DNA from: Artemia franciscana
Lineage: Eukaryota > Arthropoda > Branchiopoda > Anostraca > Artemiidae
DNA length: 64,000 nt
NCBI RefSeq assembly: GCF_032884065.1
Contig: NC_088873.1
Location: 22,743,558 to 22,807,557, forward strand
Direction: 5' to 3'
This document shows, one piece after another, positions 45,965 through 57,446 of this stretch; position 1 is the first letter of the stretch; each line of letters starts with the position of its first letter. Made by a program: the position numbers and the translations under genes. The notes beneath the pieces are model-generated. The model was not told where the DNA came from, did no database searches, and saw nothing but the letters and a program-made list of their open reading frames with translations.

Positions 45965-47015
45965 AGAGCTAAGAGCTCATATGACACTTGTGATGAAGTC
46001 AGAAGAGCCAAGAGCTCATATGGTATGAGCTCTAGCAAAATTATAAGAATCAATAGATTGCTTTGAAAGGAAAATCAGAGGCTTAATGCCAGTCGGGATC
46101 TAAAATAAGAGATCTGAGTTTCGAGGTCCTTCTAAATATGAAATTTCATGAATACGATCACTCTTCCGTAAGTCATAAATACCTCATTTTTTCTATTTTT
46201 TTTAGAATTAACCCTCCCCCACCCTCCAATTCCCCCAAAGAGATCAGATCCGTTTTGGTTATGTCAATCCTGTATCTAGGACTTGTGCATATTTTTCCCA
46301 CCAAGTTTCATCCCAATCCCTCCACTCTAAGCGCTTTCAAAGATTTTAGGTTCTACACCCCCTCCCCCCCAAAAAACTTCCCCTTCACTGGATCCGGTCA
46401 GCGTTTAAAATAAGTCATGATATCTTTCCAAACACCAAATTTCATTACGATCCGATCACTCCTTAATAAGTTAAAAATACCTCATTTTTCTAATTTTTCA
46501 GAATTAACCCCCCCCCCCTACTCCCTCAAAGAGAGCGGACCCGTTTTGGTTATGACAATCACGTATCTAGGACTTATGATCATCATCCCCATCAAGTTTC
46601 ATCCTGATCCCTCCACTCTAAGCCTTTACCAAGATCTAAATCCCCCCCAACACCCCCCAATGTCACCAGATCCGATCGGGATTTAAAATAAGAGCTCTGA
46701 GAAACCATATCCTTCTAAAAATCAAATTCATTAAGATCCGGTCACTCCTTTGTAAGTTAAAAATACCTCATTTTTCGAATTTTTCAGAATTAACCAGCCC
46801 CCATCCCCTGATGGTCAAATCGTGAAAAAGAATATTTCTAATTTAATCTCGTCCAGTCCCTGATACGCCTGCCGAATTTCATCGTCCTAGCTTACCTGGA
46901 AGTGCCTAAAGTGGCAAAACCAGGACAGATCTACAGACAGACCAACAGACCAACAGACTGACAGAATTTGCAATTGCTATATGTCACTTGGTTAATACCA
47001 AGTGCCATAAAAAAG
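45965..47015. mobile_element. Repeat element with three internal tandem units and a 3' hairpin
   Basis: Units begin aaatttcat.a.gatc.gatcactcc.t.a..aagt near 46140, 46430 and 46722 and run ~290 bp (the third is cut short). Each has cctcattttt..aatttttcagaattaaccc and gttttggttatg.caatc. The element ends with atatgtcacttggttaataccaagtg, where CACTTGG and CCAAGTG form a 7-bp stem with a 6-nt loop (46985-47004). A terminal hairpin is seen in Helitrons and in some other non-autonomous repeats; no CTRR end follows. Frames at 46138-46686 are products of the units. Confidence 0.55.
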
Positions 47016-47429
47016 TATTTTTCAAAACCTAGGTGGACAAAAATGTCCAGGAGGAGACAGCCCCTGTCTTCGCCAATACTGTCAATCACTTACCATTACC
47101 ACCATTAATAAACAAAAAACCGACTCAATTAAAATAATTTTGTAAAAAATCTTACGTAAAAAAATATTGAGAGGAGTAATTCGAATTAAAGTTTCAGTTT
47201 TACAGCCCTTTTCAAGTAATAAAGATGATTGCACCACAGCAAAGTGCAATTGTCTGTCTTTTTTAGTCTTTAAATAAATAAACAAACGAGTTTTTTTTAA
47301 CAAAAAACAAGGTATTGTCTTGAGCAGAGCAAAAAAAACTAACAGAAGTTATAACAAAGAGTGGATTAACAGTTGAAAGAAACAGATATCAGACTCAACA
47401 AAAACTCCAAACAACCCAAAAATAAAACT

Positions 47430-48200
47430 TGTATTGCAACAAAAATTACTAGATATATGAGCTGGGAAGTTATCCCCTTTGTACCCCAATTACAGTTAAA
47501 AAAAACATAGATTAAAGTTAAAATAAAAATATATTCGACTTACAAAAACAACAAACCAATAATGAACTTATCATGTAACAAAAATACAGCTGCTATTCAA
47601 CTCAAACTCAAAAAGAACAGAAATTACTAGATATTTGAACTGTAAAGTTGTCCTGCTTGTACCCCAGTTATAGCACAAGTGTCATTCATGCATTACTGAA
47701 AGCAATTAATAGATATATACTAGAAGCAATTTTAAAGCAAAAGCACAATACAAAATAATAAGGCATGAATGTTTTGTCAAATAAAAACTCAAGGATGTAT
47801 CCAGAATGAAGGGTTTACCAGTTTTCAACTCACAGACCCCATCCCCCATTGCCAAAGTTAAAATTCTACACACAAAAAAAAGATAAAAATGCGAATAAAC
47901 AAATTTAAATGCATTTTGTAAAGTCTTTTTGCAACTCCCCTCAAACGAAATATCCAAAACAATGCATCCAGGATGAAGGATGTTATCGGGCTTTGGCCCC
48001 CTCCCTTGCCCAAAGGTTCAATTCTACTTATAAAAAGCTACAAAATACATGTAGATAAATTTTGATGCATTTTTGTAAGGTCTTTTGTAAACATCCAGCC
48101 TCAAAATTATTTCCCCTCCTCTGAAGAATTCTAGATTTGGCCCTATTAAAATTAACCTGTTCAAACTACATAGTGTTTTCAATGAAATACAGTTTAGAAA
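47430..48200. repeat. Two local tandem duplications
   Basis: ttactagatat.tgagctg...gttatcc...gtaccccaattac near 47450 recurs near 47625. Separately, aaggatgtatccagaatgaagg...aaattctac...tgcattttgtaa.gtctttt at 47790-47935 recurs at 47965-48090. Both are diverged and noncoding. Confidence 0.65.
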
Positions 48201-48345
48201 ATTTGAAAACAAAAGAAAAGTGAAAGAAAACAATTTTTTATATTGAATAAATCCTAGATGCCATTCTGTTTTTTATGTTAAAACAAACAAAACAAATCAA
48301 TTTTTAAATTAATTACTAAGTAAAACAATAATAATTGAAAACCAA

Positions 48346-48561
48346 AGTAAAACAGTTCAAAATACGGACGATACCTTTTTATTGACAGTGAATAGATACA
48401 AAATTATTTAACTGGATATTTCGAACACATATACAGTATCATCATCAGCAGTAAAACCTGATGATGAGCACTGTATATGTGTTCGAAATATCCAGTTAAA
48501 TAATTTTATATCTATTCACTGTCAATAAAAAGGTATCATCCCTATTTTGAACTGTTTTACT
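48346..48561. repeat. Palindrome with ~104-bp arms
   Basis: The left arm (48346-48448) and right arm (48456-48561) are inverted copies, from agtaaaacagttcaaaata inwards, with only a few differences and a spacer of about 7 nt. It is followed by ttcgtcatggaaaggcagtgtggtctt, as is the element at 17505-17960. The arms are similar enough to form a cruciform. Confidence 0.9.
48458..48492 (+). other. Hammerhead-ribozyme-like core (copy 3)
   Basis: CTGATGA (48458-48464), a 6-bp stem GAGCAC/GTGTTC (48466-48471 with 48479-48484), then GAAA (48485-48488) and TATC. This matches the conserved hammerhead core and stem II. Weaker relatives lie at 17841-17874 on the plus strand (CTGGTGA, GACC/GGTC, AAAA) and in the left arm on the minus strand. 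A complete stem I was not established. Confidence 0.4.
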
Positions 48562-48599
48562 TTCGTCATGGAAAGGCAGTGTGGTCTTTGAAGTTATCT

Positions 48600-49690
48600 A
48601 AATTGAAAACCAAGAACAATCAAGTCACACAAAAGAAATATACATGTTGAAACAAAGTTTTATATCTAAATTATTCTAGTTTGTTCTATTTCATTTAAAC
48701 CAATAGATCAATGGTGCCTATGTTACACCTTTAAAATTAAAAGTCTAAGTTTTTGAAGAAATCCATTTTATTCTTTGAAGTGAAGTTTTGCAGTGATACA
48801 TCTATTTTGCTCTTTTATGCATTTTGATGCTTTTTCAATATTTTGATGATACAAGTGATATCAGACTTCAATAATATGGCAAGATCATCAGCAGGTCTCT
48901 TTGTATGAGCACCTATTTACCTTTTTATCAGCGGGGGTTGAGACAGATGTATGCAAGGACCTTGAAGCTCGCTCAAAACCACATAGAAATAGTTTTATAT
49001 ACACAGTAGTTCATTTGTTTTTGCTCAACTAACAGGACCCCCTCCCCTCCAGTAAAAAAAGGATCTTAGTGCAAGGGCCTGAATTGAGCCTTATCCTGAC
49101 CTGGCAGAATTTAAACATACCAAAATGAAATGTTTACTAATTGAAAGAACTCCTTAATTTTTTTTGGTGGGGGAGGGAGGGGGGTAGAATATCAGCTTTA
49201 CAAGCAGTATTTTGGAGGTGACTCTCATTTCTCATGCTCTTAGAGTTGTACCCGAAGTCTGAATGATCCCAGGTCAAATAAAAATGCACAGCTTTATTTT
49301 TACCAGATATAAGATATACATTTGGTCAATCTATTATTCAGACTTCAGAATTTTTTATAAAGCATACATTCCACAAGAAACCCAGACTAAATAACCATCC
49401 CGTTTGATTTACTGAATTCCAAGAACATGTCCTAGTTTTCTTTCACCTTGGATTGTTGAATCATATCAATAATTGTGTTCTGTGTAGAAGCCAATTCTAA
49501 CATTCAACAAAATGGATAAACACAAAGAAAGAAAATATAAAGATAATTAACAAAACAAAGGTGATTTTCACCTGAGAAACAAAGCAGATATTTTGACAAG
49601 GATGTCCTCAGTACTCAAAAAATATATACAAAAATTTCTTCTTTGTCTTTATTCCATTATTATTGAACATCATGCACAGCCAGTGTAGTA
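48600..49690. other. No gene seen
   Basis: AT-rich spacer with no recognisable gene. A G-rich run lies at 49167-49185. Confidence 0.45.
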
Positions 49691-49744
49691 TGAGAAGAAC
49701 AGCAGCCAGAAGGGGGCAAGCTCATACTGAGACTTCAGGAAAAG

Positions 49745-50125
49745 GGGGTCCCAAAAGTGGGTTTCAGGAAGGGACCACCAGCTGGCAACTTGACTCAATC
49801 AAAAGGCAAAAAAAGAGATAGACGTAACCAATCAAAAATCTTGGTCAAGGAGGTGGTAGATGACCCAGGAGAGATACTTAGCTCTAGCCCTGGGAGACAT
49901 TCTCTGAGAAGATATTTCTCCATTGACTATTCAAAGGTAGGGTTACTGTAAAAAACATTTGGGTTGTTGGTGGCTTGAAATGAATTTCATTTTTCAAGGA
50001 AAAAACTGGCCTAAGAAAGACTCATATTAAAGAAGAAAAAAATCACAAACATGTGGCAACTGATGCAGATCTGATTTGGAAAATAGAAGGGTGGGACTAC
50101 TGTTTCCTGATCGAAATGAGGGGAC
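49745..50125 (+). repeat. Dispersed repeat, partner of 38905-39560
   Basis: Similar to the ends of 38905-39560 with the middle ~250 bp missing. It keeps the words gggcagtgag..cagctg.caacttgactcaa, ctctagccctggga, atttctccattgactat and ggcctaagaaagactca.attaaagaa. Confidence 0.55.
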
Positions 50126-50129
50126 AGAA

Positions 50130-50855
50130 CCACCAGGTAAGGTAACAGAACAGAAGCAACATAAGGGTAAGAGAAAACTATGACCATCATTAACCACTAC
50201 ATTCTCAGCTCACAACCCTTTGTAAAATACACCTCCCAATGTTATAAAACAGCTCCAGATGCTTACTTCCTTTTTGAATTAAAATCAACTTGATGGAAGT
50301 GCATGAAAATCTAGAGCCATTGTTAAATTGACTAAAACCCAGACAATGGTCTTGTGAGAGGCATAGCTGGAATAACTTTTTCAAGGTTGTATAAAAATGA
50401 TAGACTGGGATATTAAACATACACACATATTTAAGATTTTTTATATTGTTCAGAAGGGAGAGTGTTCCGAAAAAACCTCAAGAAAGGAAGTTCTGCCCCT
50501 CTACAAAAGTTTTCATTCATGTCAGTTCAAACATAGGATACAACTAGAGAAAGATTCAATACTTAATTATTCCTTATAAATTCAATTTTTTGGGTTATTA
50601 TATAAATAAAAGCACTCTGCAACTTCCAATAAACCCTTTAATATTTTTTAAGAGTAAATTTTTTTTCAATATATCTGTTTGTCTTATCAACAAAACTTAT
50701 CTGGCTTATTTTTAAAGAAATTCTACCAGAGTGTCAGACATGGGACTTAAAAATCCAAGGGACTAAGATATAAAAAGGATGTCTTTTCTGAAAACAAGAG
50801 CCTTTGTCAATCAATACATGTGTCCTGAAAATCAGATTATTTGCCCCTCTTCAAA
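50130..50855. other. No gene seen
   Basis: AT-rich sequence without recognisable coding or repeated structure. Confidence 0.45.
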
Positions 50856-50857
50856 TC

Positions 50858-53800
50858 CTAGGGTGTGTTCCAGGGACTTACCATAGTAACCGAATGGTTA
50901 CTATTTCCGTTCCTAGCAGGAAAATGGTTACTGCCCAACCTGCTGGGAACAAGAATAGTTACTGCCAGCAGTAACCACAGTAAGTGATTTTCTTACCGTG
51001 CTCAAAAGAATGGTTAGCGCAGTAAGTACATAATTCACCTTCTTCAATAAAAATCTCATTCAACAAAAAATAAATATGGACAAGAATGAAGTAATGGAAT
51101 ATCAAGCTATTTGCTTGGAAGAAGGTGGGATGGTGATTTTGCAAAAGAAAGAGGGATCTGAGCCAGGTTAGTAAATCACCATATTTTGGGATCAACATTA
51201 AAGGACACCCTGAGTAGTAGGCTATCTATTAGCAAGTAGGTTAAATCAATGAAAAACTTATTATTTAATTTAAAGATTTCCATGTTTTCTGGCATATCCA
51301 GGCATAATTATTACCTTAAATTGCCATTTGGAATCATTCTAAGGATTGACTTCTTCCAGGTAACATTGAGGCTCCATTAAATTGCCACATGGGAGTGTAA
51401 CATATAGACCAGCCCCCTCCCCTCTACAAAATTCAGGACCAAATCCCTCATTCACACCCCCTTAGAAATCCTCAAATATAGGACCAAATCTCTCATCCAT
51501 ACTCATCTAGGAACTCTTAAATTCAGGACTAAATTTCTCAGTCACACCCCTTTAGTAAATTTCAATTAGAAAAAGGTTTGAATAAAATCATTTAGAATTT
51601 AACAGTTGCTAAATTTAACAGTCTGCATAATCCAACACAGTTGGACTACGTGCATTTAGATAAGTTAAATGTTACTTAACAAGTTAAGTAACCAGTTATT
51701 CTGACCCCTGGGTTTTTCAACTCAAAACCAAAAGGGAAATCCTTGCCATAAAAACAACTTTTGGATGCGAGACTAGTCACATGATTAAATATTACCAATA
51801 GTAGTGGAGGTCAACTTCCACAGGTCACCAAGCCTGTCCGGCGGGTGTTTTTTCAGAGAAATCGCGCGTTGGATATATGAGCCCAACGCAAGGGCAAATA
51901 GTCAGTTTTATGGAGAGATTCGAATGCATTAGATCAATTGCTCATGTTCATGCAATAAGTCATTGAAGCTATTTTGTCAATAATTGTATATTGTAAGTAA
52001 ATAAACCTTATTGTATTTAATCATCTTCTGTCTATGTATTAGGGCATCAGGTACAGTTCCTCTAGCTTTCAGGTATGGTCCCAAGGGAATCTATATTTGT
52101 TTCAGGAGACCTCAAACAATACTGAGATGGTTCTGTCTCCCAGGTTACCGGGGATTATATACGAAGCCTTTTTATTTTATTAATAATTTAGCTCCCATAT
52201 CCACATTAAGCTATTAAGACTTAGAAGAGTCCCAAGCAACTCGACGAAAATCCCCCTTAAGATAAATCCCACTCGAAACCCATTAGACTCAATGAAAATC
52301 CCCCTTAAGATAAAACCACAACACAAGCTCATTATTCAACTAAACCACCCCGTAACAGGAGCATTCTAAGCATTGACTCCTTTTAGGCTCTGTAAACAGG
52401 CCTAGGTGAAGTATTACAGATAAGTTGAGGATTTATGGGCTGTCAAATCATTATTCTGAGACTGTCTTTAATCCTATTGAAGAAGTAGGCTAGGGTAGAC
52501 TATTCAGAGTCTATTCCCAAGGATGGTAATTTTATCCAGTAAAGTTCTAGTTGATTGACTTCTTGCTATCACTGACAGGGGTTAGGTTAGGAAAATGAAA
52601 CTTTCAGGGATGGGTCTACAGGCTAAAGTATGTCCTGGGAAGGTATTTCAAAGTACACATCTCTGGTCATTCTTGCTCTAGAGGGCCCTGATCTTTGATG
52701 ACTTTGAAAAATATATATAGCTGAAGTTACATGTTTCCCATTGATTCTCCCAATCTATCCCTCAACCTTTAACTCCCTGTTAATTGAAGCAACTGTGACA
52801 AAGCAAGAATGGGGGAAAATGTAACAGGTGACAGAATACACTGGAACTACATAATTTTGGCTATATATTTGCACATTAGGCAGGTTGGAGGTAAATTATA
52901 GTATATAATTATAGTATGCTTTTCCCTTTGGTATGTAGGCTAAGTAGAAGGTCACTTGTACCTGATGCTGTTGTTTTTAGTCAGATGGGAAACATCCAAA
53001 GAAAGTTTCCTTTGAAAAGGAAAGGTGAGATTGCTCAAAAGTGAGGTTGAATTTGTCAAAGCTCGGAGGTTTGCCCCTTCAGTCTGTTTAAAGGAAAATG
53101 GATTCATAATTGAAGCTTTGTTCATTTCAATCTTAAGGGTGACCTATATTTGTGACAATTCATTAAATGGTTGTAAAGGGATACTTTTGTTTATTCATTT
53201 GTCTTCTTTGTTTTCTAACAGTTTTTTTTTAATCTTTAAATTGATATCCATTTCTTACAAATTTTTATTGATACCAGAGGTTCATTTGCAAGTTTTCACC
53301 TACTTTGTAATCCCTGGTCTCACAATTACATTTGAATTTACTGAAGCTAGGAAACATAGAACTCCTATCTATTTAAAGAAAATAAATGGATATAAGTAGG
53401 TTTTATTGTATTTAAGCCCTAGGACCATGGCAATTAAAAACAAATTAAAGAAGATCAACTTTAAAATACTTGACATTAAATAAGCATAATAGTCACAAAG
53501 AAAAACAAATAACAAAATTATACTCCTATATTCAGTTGCCAACCTGAGCAACTGTCATAAGTTTTTTTAATCTTGTAGAATATTCACCCTAATTATATTC
53601 ACAAGCTATCTCTCATGACCCACACTCTTGTCCATACATCCACATTTAAGGGAAATAGAAGGACCATCATACTGGTATTCTTCATTTCTACTTATATTTA
53701 ATGGGTTTGAAAGAAAGTTTCTATGGCTAAGTCAGTAGGCCAGTAAAGGACCTGGTGGTCCTTTAGCCAGGTAGTGCAATAGGAAGCTAGGGACCAGCCA

Positions 53801-54541
53801 GCCTATGCTCTTGCATGCCCTTCCTTCTTACTGTCCCTAGATTTCCATCTGTACTCATTTAAAGTTGGGCCAATTCTAGCTGAGGTTAGTCATATCACCA
53901 ACCCCTATCCAAAACCAAATAAACTGACAATGCCAGGAATTAAACCTGTACCCCTTGGATAAAGCATTCCAACCCAGAGTGCCTATCACTTAGCAAGGAA
54001 CACAAATTTGACCAGAGAACAATAATTATTTGAAAAAAAAAGTAGAATATTGAAAAAAAACTTGCTATAGTTGTCCCACTACTATCCTGTAAATGCTACA
54101 GGCCCATTTTATTTAGACAAATCAATTTAAGACAGGTATCAACAAAACTCCATCAGGGATTGTATTTGCTAAAGATACAATCAAGCTATGTGAATGTTTA
54201 GCTTTGTGATATTCTAGTCTTGAAATAATAAAAAAAGAGAAAATGTATATGTTCTATTTATTTCTCACCAGTTCATTTGAGCAAAATCATTTTTGACAGC
54301 CAAATGCCCATGGTTGGCTTAGAACCTCTCTAAATGCTCTGAAACAGAAGGAATTAAAAAAATTATACTAATCAGCATTAAACTGTCCCTTAAATTTAAA
54401 CACGTGTATTTAATTTGAAAATGACGCTACTGCTAGTCATCTTACTGTGCCGTTCCCACTGGCTCTACTGCAGTTAAAAATGGGCAGTCACCGCGCAGTA
54501 ACTGCTGTTACTGAAAAACCATCCGCTGGAACACACCCCTA
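50858..54541. mobile_element. 3.7-kb DNA transposon with 13-bp TIR and 3-bp TSD
   Basis: gggtgtgttccag at 50861-50873 is inverted perfectly at 54526-54538, and cta flanks both sides (50858-50860 and 54539-54541). Both ends carry subterminal gttact/agtaac words and a gggaac...agtaag block. A 3-bp duplication and GGGTGTGTT-type ends fit the PIF/Harbinger group. No transposase or Myb-like ORF is recognised: the frames at 52011-52217 and 53025-53399 match nothing, and a SINE-like sequence lies inside. It is therefore either a non-autonomous copy or a decayed full-length one. Confidence 0.65.
53750..54000 (-). mobile_element. Possible tRNA-derived SINE
   Basis: On the minus strand, from about 53998, there is a tRNA-like head with a degenerate A box (ataggcactctgggttgg) and, about 45 nt later, ggtttaattcctggc, close to the Pol III B box GGTTCRANTCC. 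A non-tRNA body of about 180 bp follows. Ends and target duplication were not identified. It is nested in the 50861-54538 element. Confidence 0.35.
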
Positions 54542-54544
54542 ATT

Positions 54545-55074
54545 TGTTCTTCTTTTTCTACAGTAAATTCACTATCTGCTTCTTGGAAGAATTCACTTTC
54601 GGCCTTACTTTGCAGTTTCTATTGGCTTAACAAATACGCTACTTTTAGAGTAATATTCTAATACTCAGAACTTATTAATATTCAGAATATGTAAAGAAGT
54701 AAATCAGATAATTAGGTAATAGCTTCGCTTTCAGGCCAAATTACTGTCCCTTCAAACCTAATTAACTAAATACTCCGTAAAAAATTAGCTGTATTTGTAC
54801 ACACGCAATGAAACCAGACTGCTTATATCCTGTTTGAAAGGGGGATAAATTTGGTGGCTTTAATTTAGGTAATATTTTTACTTATAATCTAGTTGTATCC
54901 ATTATAGGCCTAGTTAGAGCTTTCACTGGCTCCATTTGGGTTTTTACTTTGCTCTCTTGTTTGCTTTTTCATTTCCTTCTATACCTAGATGACTAGGTGT
55001 ATATTGAAATTTAATAAGAAAGCCTAATCTTCCAAGGCTTTTTAGAATCGTAAAGTTGTGATTCATTGCTTGTG
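54545..55074. other. No gene seen
   Basis: AT-rich spacer without recognisable features. Confidence 0.45.
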
Positions 55075-55153
55075 AAAATTATTGGTATCAATTTAACCTT
55101 TATAGTCCACCGCTCTACCAACTGAGCTATCAAAGGATAAAAATTATTGGTAT
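55075..55153 (-). mobile_element. Retroposed tRNA-Tyr 5' half with 14-bp target duplication
   Basis: On the minus strand from 55137, tcctttgatagctcagttgg then tagagcggtggact matches the 5' half of metazoan tRNA-Tyr, from acceptor stem through D arm to the anticodon loop. The match ends at the anticodon, which reads ATA where tRNA-Tyr has GTA. No T arm or 3' half follows. The insert is flanked by identical 14-bp direct repeats aaaattattggtat at 55075-55088 and 55140-55153, the mark of reverse-transcription-mediated insertion. It cannot be a functional tRNA. Confidence 0.75.
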
Positions 55154-55159
55154 TTAACA

Positions 55160-56250
55160 AAACAGAATTACGTTCCCGCATGCGGTGTTGTAGTACGATC
55201 TACGCGTCAGATTGCGGGCTTGGAGGAGGTGCCAAGTTCAGAGCTCTGTGCCAAAAGCTTGTCATGGACAAGATAATAGTTTTCATAACTGTATTGGTAT
55301 CTAAGCTATGCTTCTGGTTTATAATGTGGTTTATACCTTCTCCTATTTTCAGAAGTGCTTTTTTATGTCAACTTTGAGTAGTAAATCAATCAGATTTTTC
55401 GGCAGAAGTTTCAAATATGATATTATAATTCCATTTAATACTGAGACCCGACGGAGGTCAATACAATTAATTGTTAATTATCTCATTGACACGATGTATT
55501 TTTTTTTATAAACCAACATATCAACCATTTCGTAGAGGAAAACGAGACCTCTTTGAAACCATCGATACAGTTTGCGACCGTTACGATACAGGTGGGATGA
55601 TGGTGCAGTGATTATAGACCAAATAAAAGAAAAGTAACTGGGCAGATGCAGAAGATTATGGTAAACCTTCAACTTAATGAAATTCGAGGTAACTACCAGT
55701 TCAACAAGAAGGATATTCAATGAATGATATAAACAATTGAAGAGTACTTACCTCGGTAGGATGTAAAAGAAGGGAAACAACCTTTTTTTAAAAAAAGCAC
55801 CTTATTTTACTGTCCCTGAAATGGAGTTAAGTGGGATTATTATTGGTCAAATTAATGGGTGAAAAATAGATTTGGTACGAATTAAAATACAACAAAATAA
55901 ATGGAGCACATTGCTTCAAGCTGTAAATTAAATTCTATACGGTACTTTATACTTACTTTTCTTTCAAACTTCAACCCAAAAATATAAACATGTGGCTTTT
56001 AACTTAAATTAGAATAAACTATCACACTTAGGTAAAGAATAATCTCAAAATGTAAAATCCCAGCTTCTGAAACAAAAGAAGCTTGAGATTTCAAACAAGG
56101 GAGTGCCTGAAATCCAACCAAATATACCACAAACTTCCTCTTTGATGTTCTAAGAGCCAGCTTATTTGCCATAAACGAATTATGTTAGTCTATCGCATAC
56201 ATCACTCAAATCACGCTTAAAATAACCACCCTGAATTCTAAAAAATGAAG
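55160..56250. other. No gene seen
   Basis: AT-rich spacer. The reading frames at 55147-55377 and 55478-55720 have no family resemblance. Confidence 0.45.
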
Positions 56251-56261
56251 ATAGTGTCTTA

Positions 56262-56561
56262 TTAGCAAAAAAACAGTTTCTTGTACGTCTTCAAAAAATT
56301 AATAATACCATTAACATAAATTAAGAACAACAAAGGGCATACAATTGAACCGTGGGTTAATCTGACTCTATTTGACTGGTTTGTATACACTGACACAGCT
56401 TCACTTCTAACAATATGCTGAACACCATCACTTAAGCATGCTAGTTTTATAGGCTCAAAATTACATAGAGTTTCCGACTTAATGCCTTTAACTATTGCAA
56501 ATATATCGCGGATGCACCATTTTGAAATTCTATAACTTACGATTATTACAGCTACCTGCAA
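56262..56561 (-). mobile_element. Non-LTR reverse transcriptase fragment
   Basis: The minus-strand frame of about 100 codons ends VRLTHGSIVCPLLFLIYVNG and INFL, the RT block 'v..GvpQGSilgPLLFliYiND' with Gln missing and the ND Asp replaced by Gly. Upstream residues fit the 'sYL..R.q.v' segment. Its 5' side stops exactly at 56561, where the TIR element begins, so the transposon appears to have cut it. Confidence 0.65.
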
Positions 56562-57200
56562 TCAAACAGTTCGTGGTAACGAACTGTAGTAATGAGCGAC
56601 CCGGCTCAATAGTAAACGAAACTCTAAATAACAGAATTTTCTAAAAGTCACAGAATCTTGTTTACATATAATAATGGTTATTGGGAAGTGTACAGTCGTT
56701 TTCAGGGGATTTTTTTTTGGTTTTGGGGGTGGGGTTGAGGGTAGGGGGATATGTTGGAGGAGCTTTCCTTGGAGAAATATGTCATGGGGGAAGAAAAATT
56801 CAATGAAAAGGGCGCAGGATTTTCTAAAATTACTATAAAAAAACAATGAAAAAATAAACATGGAAAAGTTTTTTCAATTGAAAGTAAGGAGTAGCATTAA
56901 AACTTAAAAAGAACAGAGATTATTACGCATATGAGGGGTTCTAAAAATACTTTAGCATAAAGAGCGACGTATTTAGGAGGAGATAAATACCTCGCTCTTT
57001 ATGCTACAGTATTTATAGTAATTTCAACTATTTATTCTACGGCCTTTCTGATTCAGTGGTCATTTTTAAAGAATCGGCACAAAATTTACGATTTAGTGTA
57101 AAGAGCGAGGTATTAACGAAGATACAAACCCCCTCATGTACATAATACAAATTTAAGAATATAAAAGTTTGTTACGTAAGTTAATTCTTAAGTTACGTAT
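56561..57200. mobile_element. TIR/foldback element (copy C), right end not found
   Basis: It starts atcaaacagttcgtggtaacgaactgtagtaa, identical in its first part to the left end at 20391. It continues with the subterminal gagcgacccggctcaatag, which appears inverted near the right end of the copy at 20388-21400. Inner inverted arms with gcataaagagcga lie near 56955 and 56990, and again near 57095. Confidence 0.6.
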
Positions 57201-57446
57201 ATTTTTTACTCCTAAAAAAATTCGGTAAAAATTAAAATTTATAGTTGCCTTTTTGTGTAATTGAGAAATTGCACGGCAACTAGGCCTCCTTCCCCATCCC
57301 TCATTTCTCAAAATCATCTGATCAGAACTAAGAGAAAATCATTTAGCCAAAAAAGGAATTTAAATGTAAATTTCATTTTAATAATTTATGTGTGGAGAAC
57401 CAAAATCAAACATGCGTAAATTCAAAAACATTCAGAAATTACATAA

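Noticed and set aside
46138..46686. Two similar ~90-codon ORFs rich in Pro
   Set aside because: They are the same tandem repeat unit read twice; C-rich runs create the prolines.
53025..53399. A 124-codon plus-strand ORF
   Set aside because: Hydrophobic, AT-driven composition, no motif and no neighbouring coding exon.
55099..55137. Functional tRNA-Tyr gene
   Set aside because: Only the 5' half is present, the anticodon is altered and target duplications flank it.
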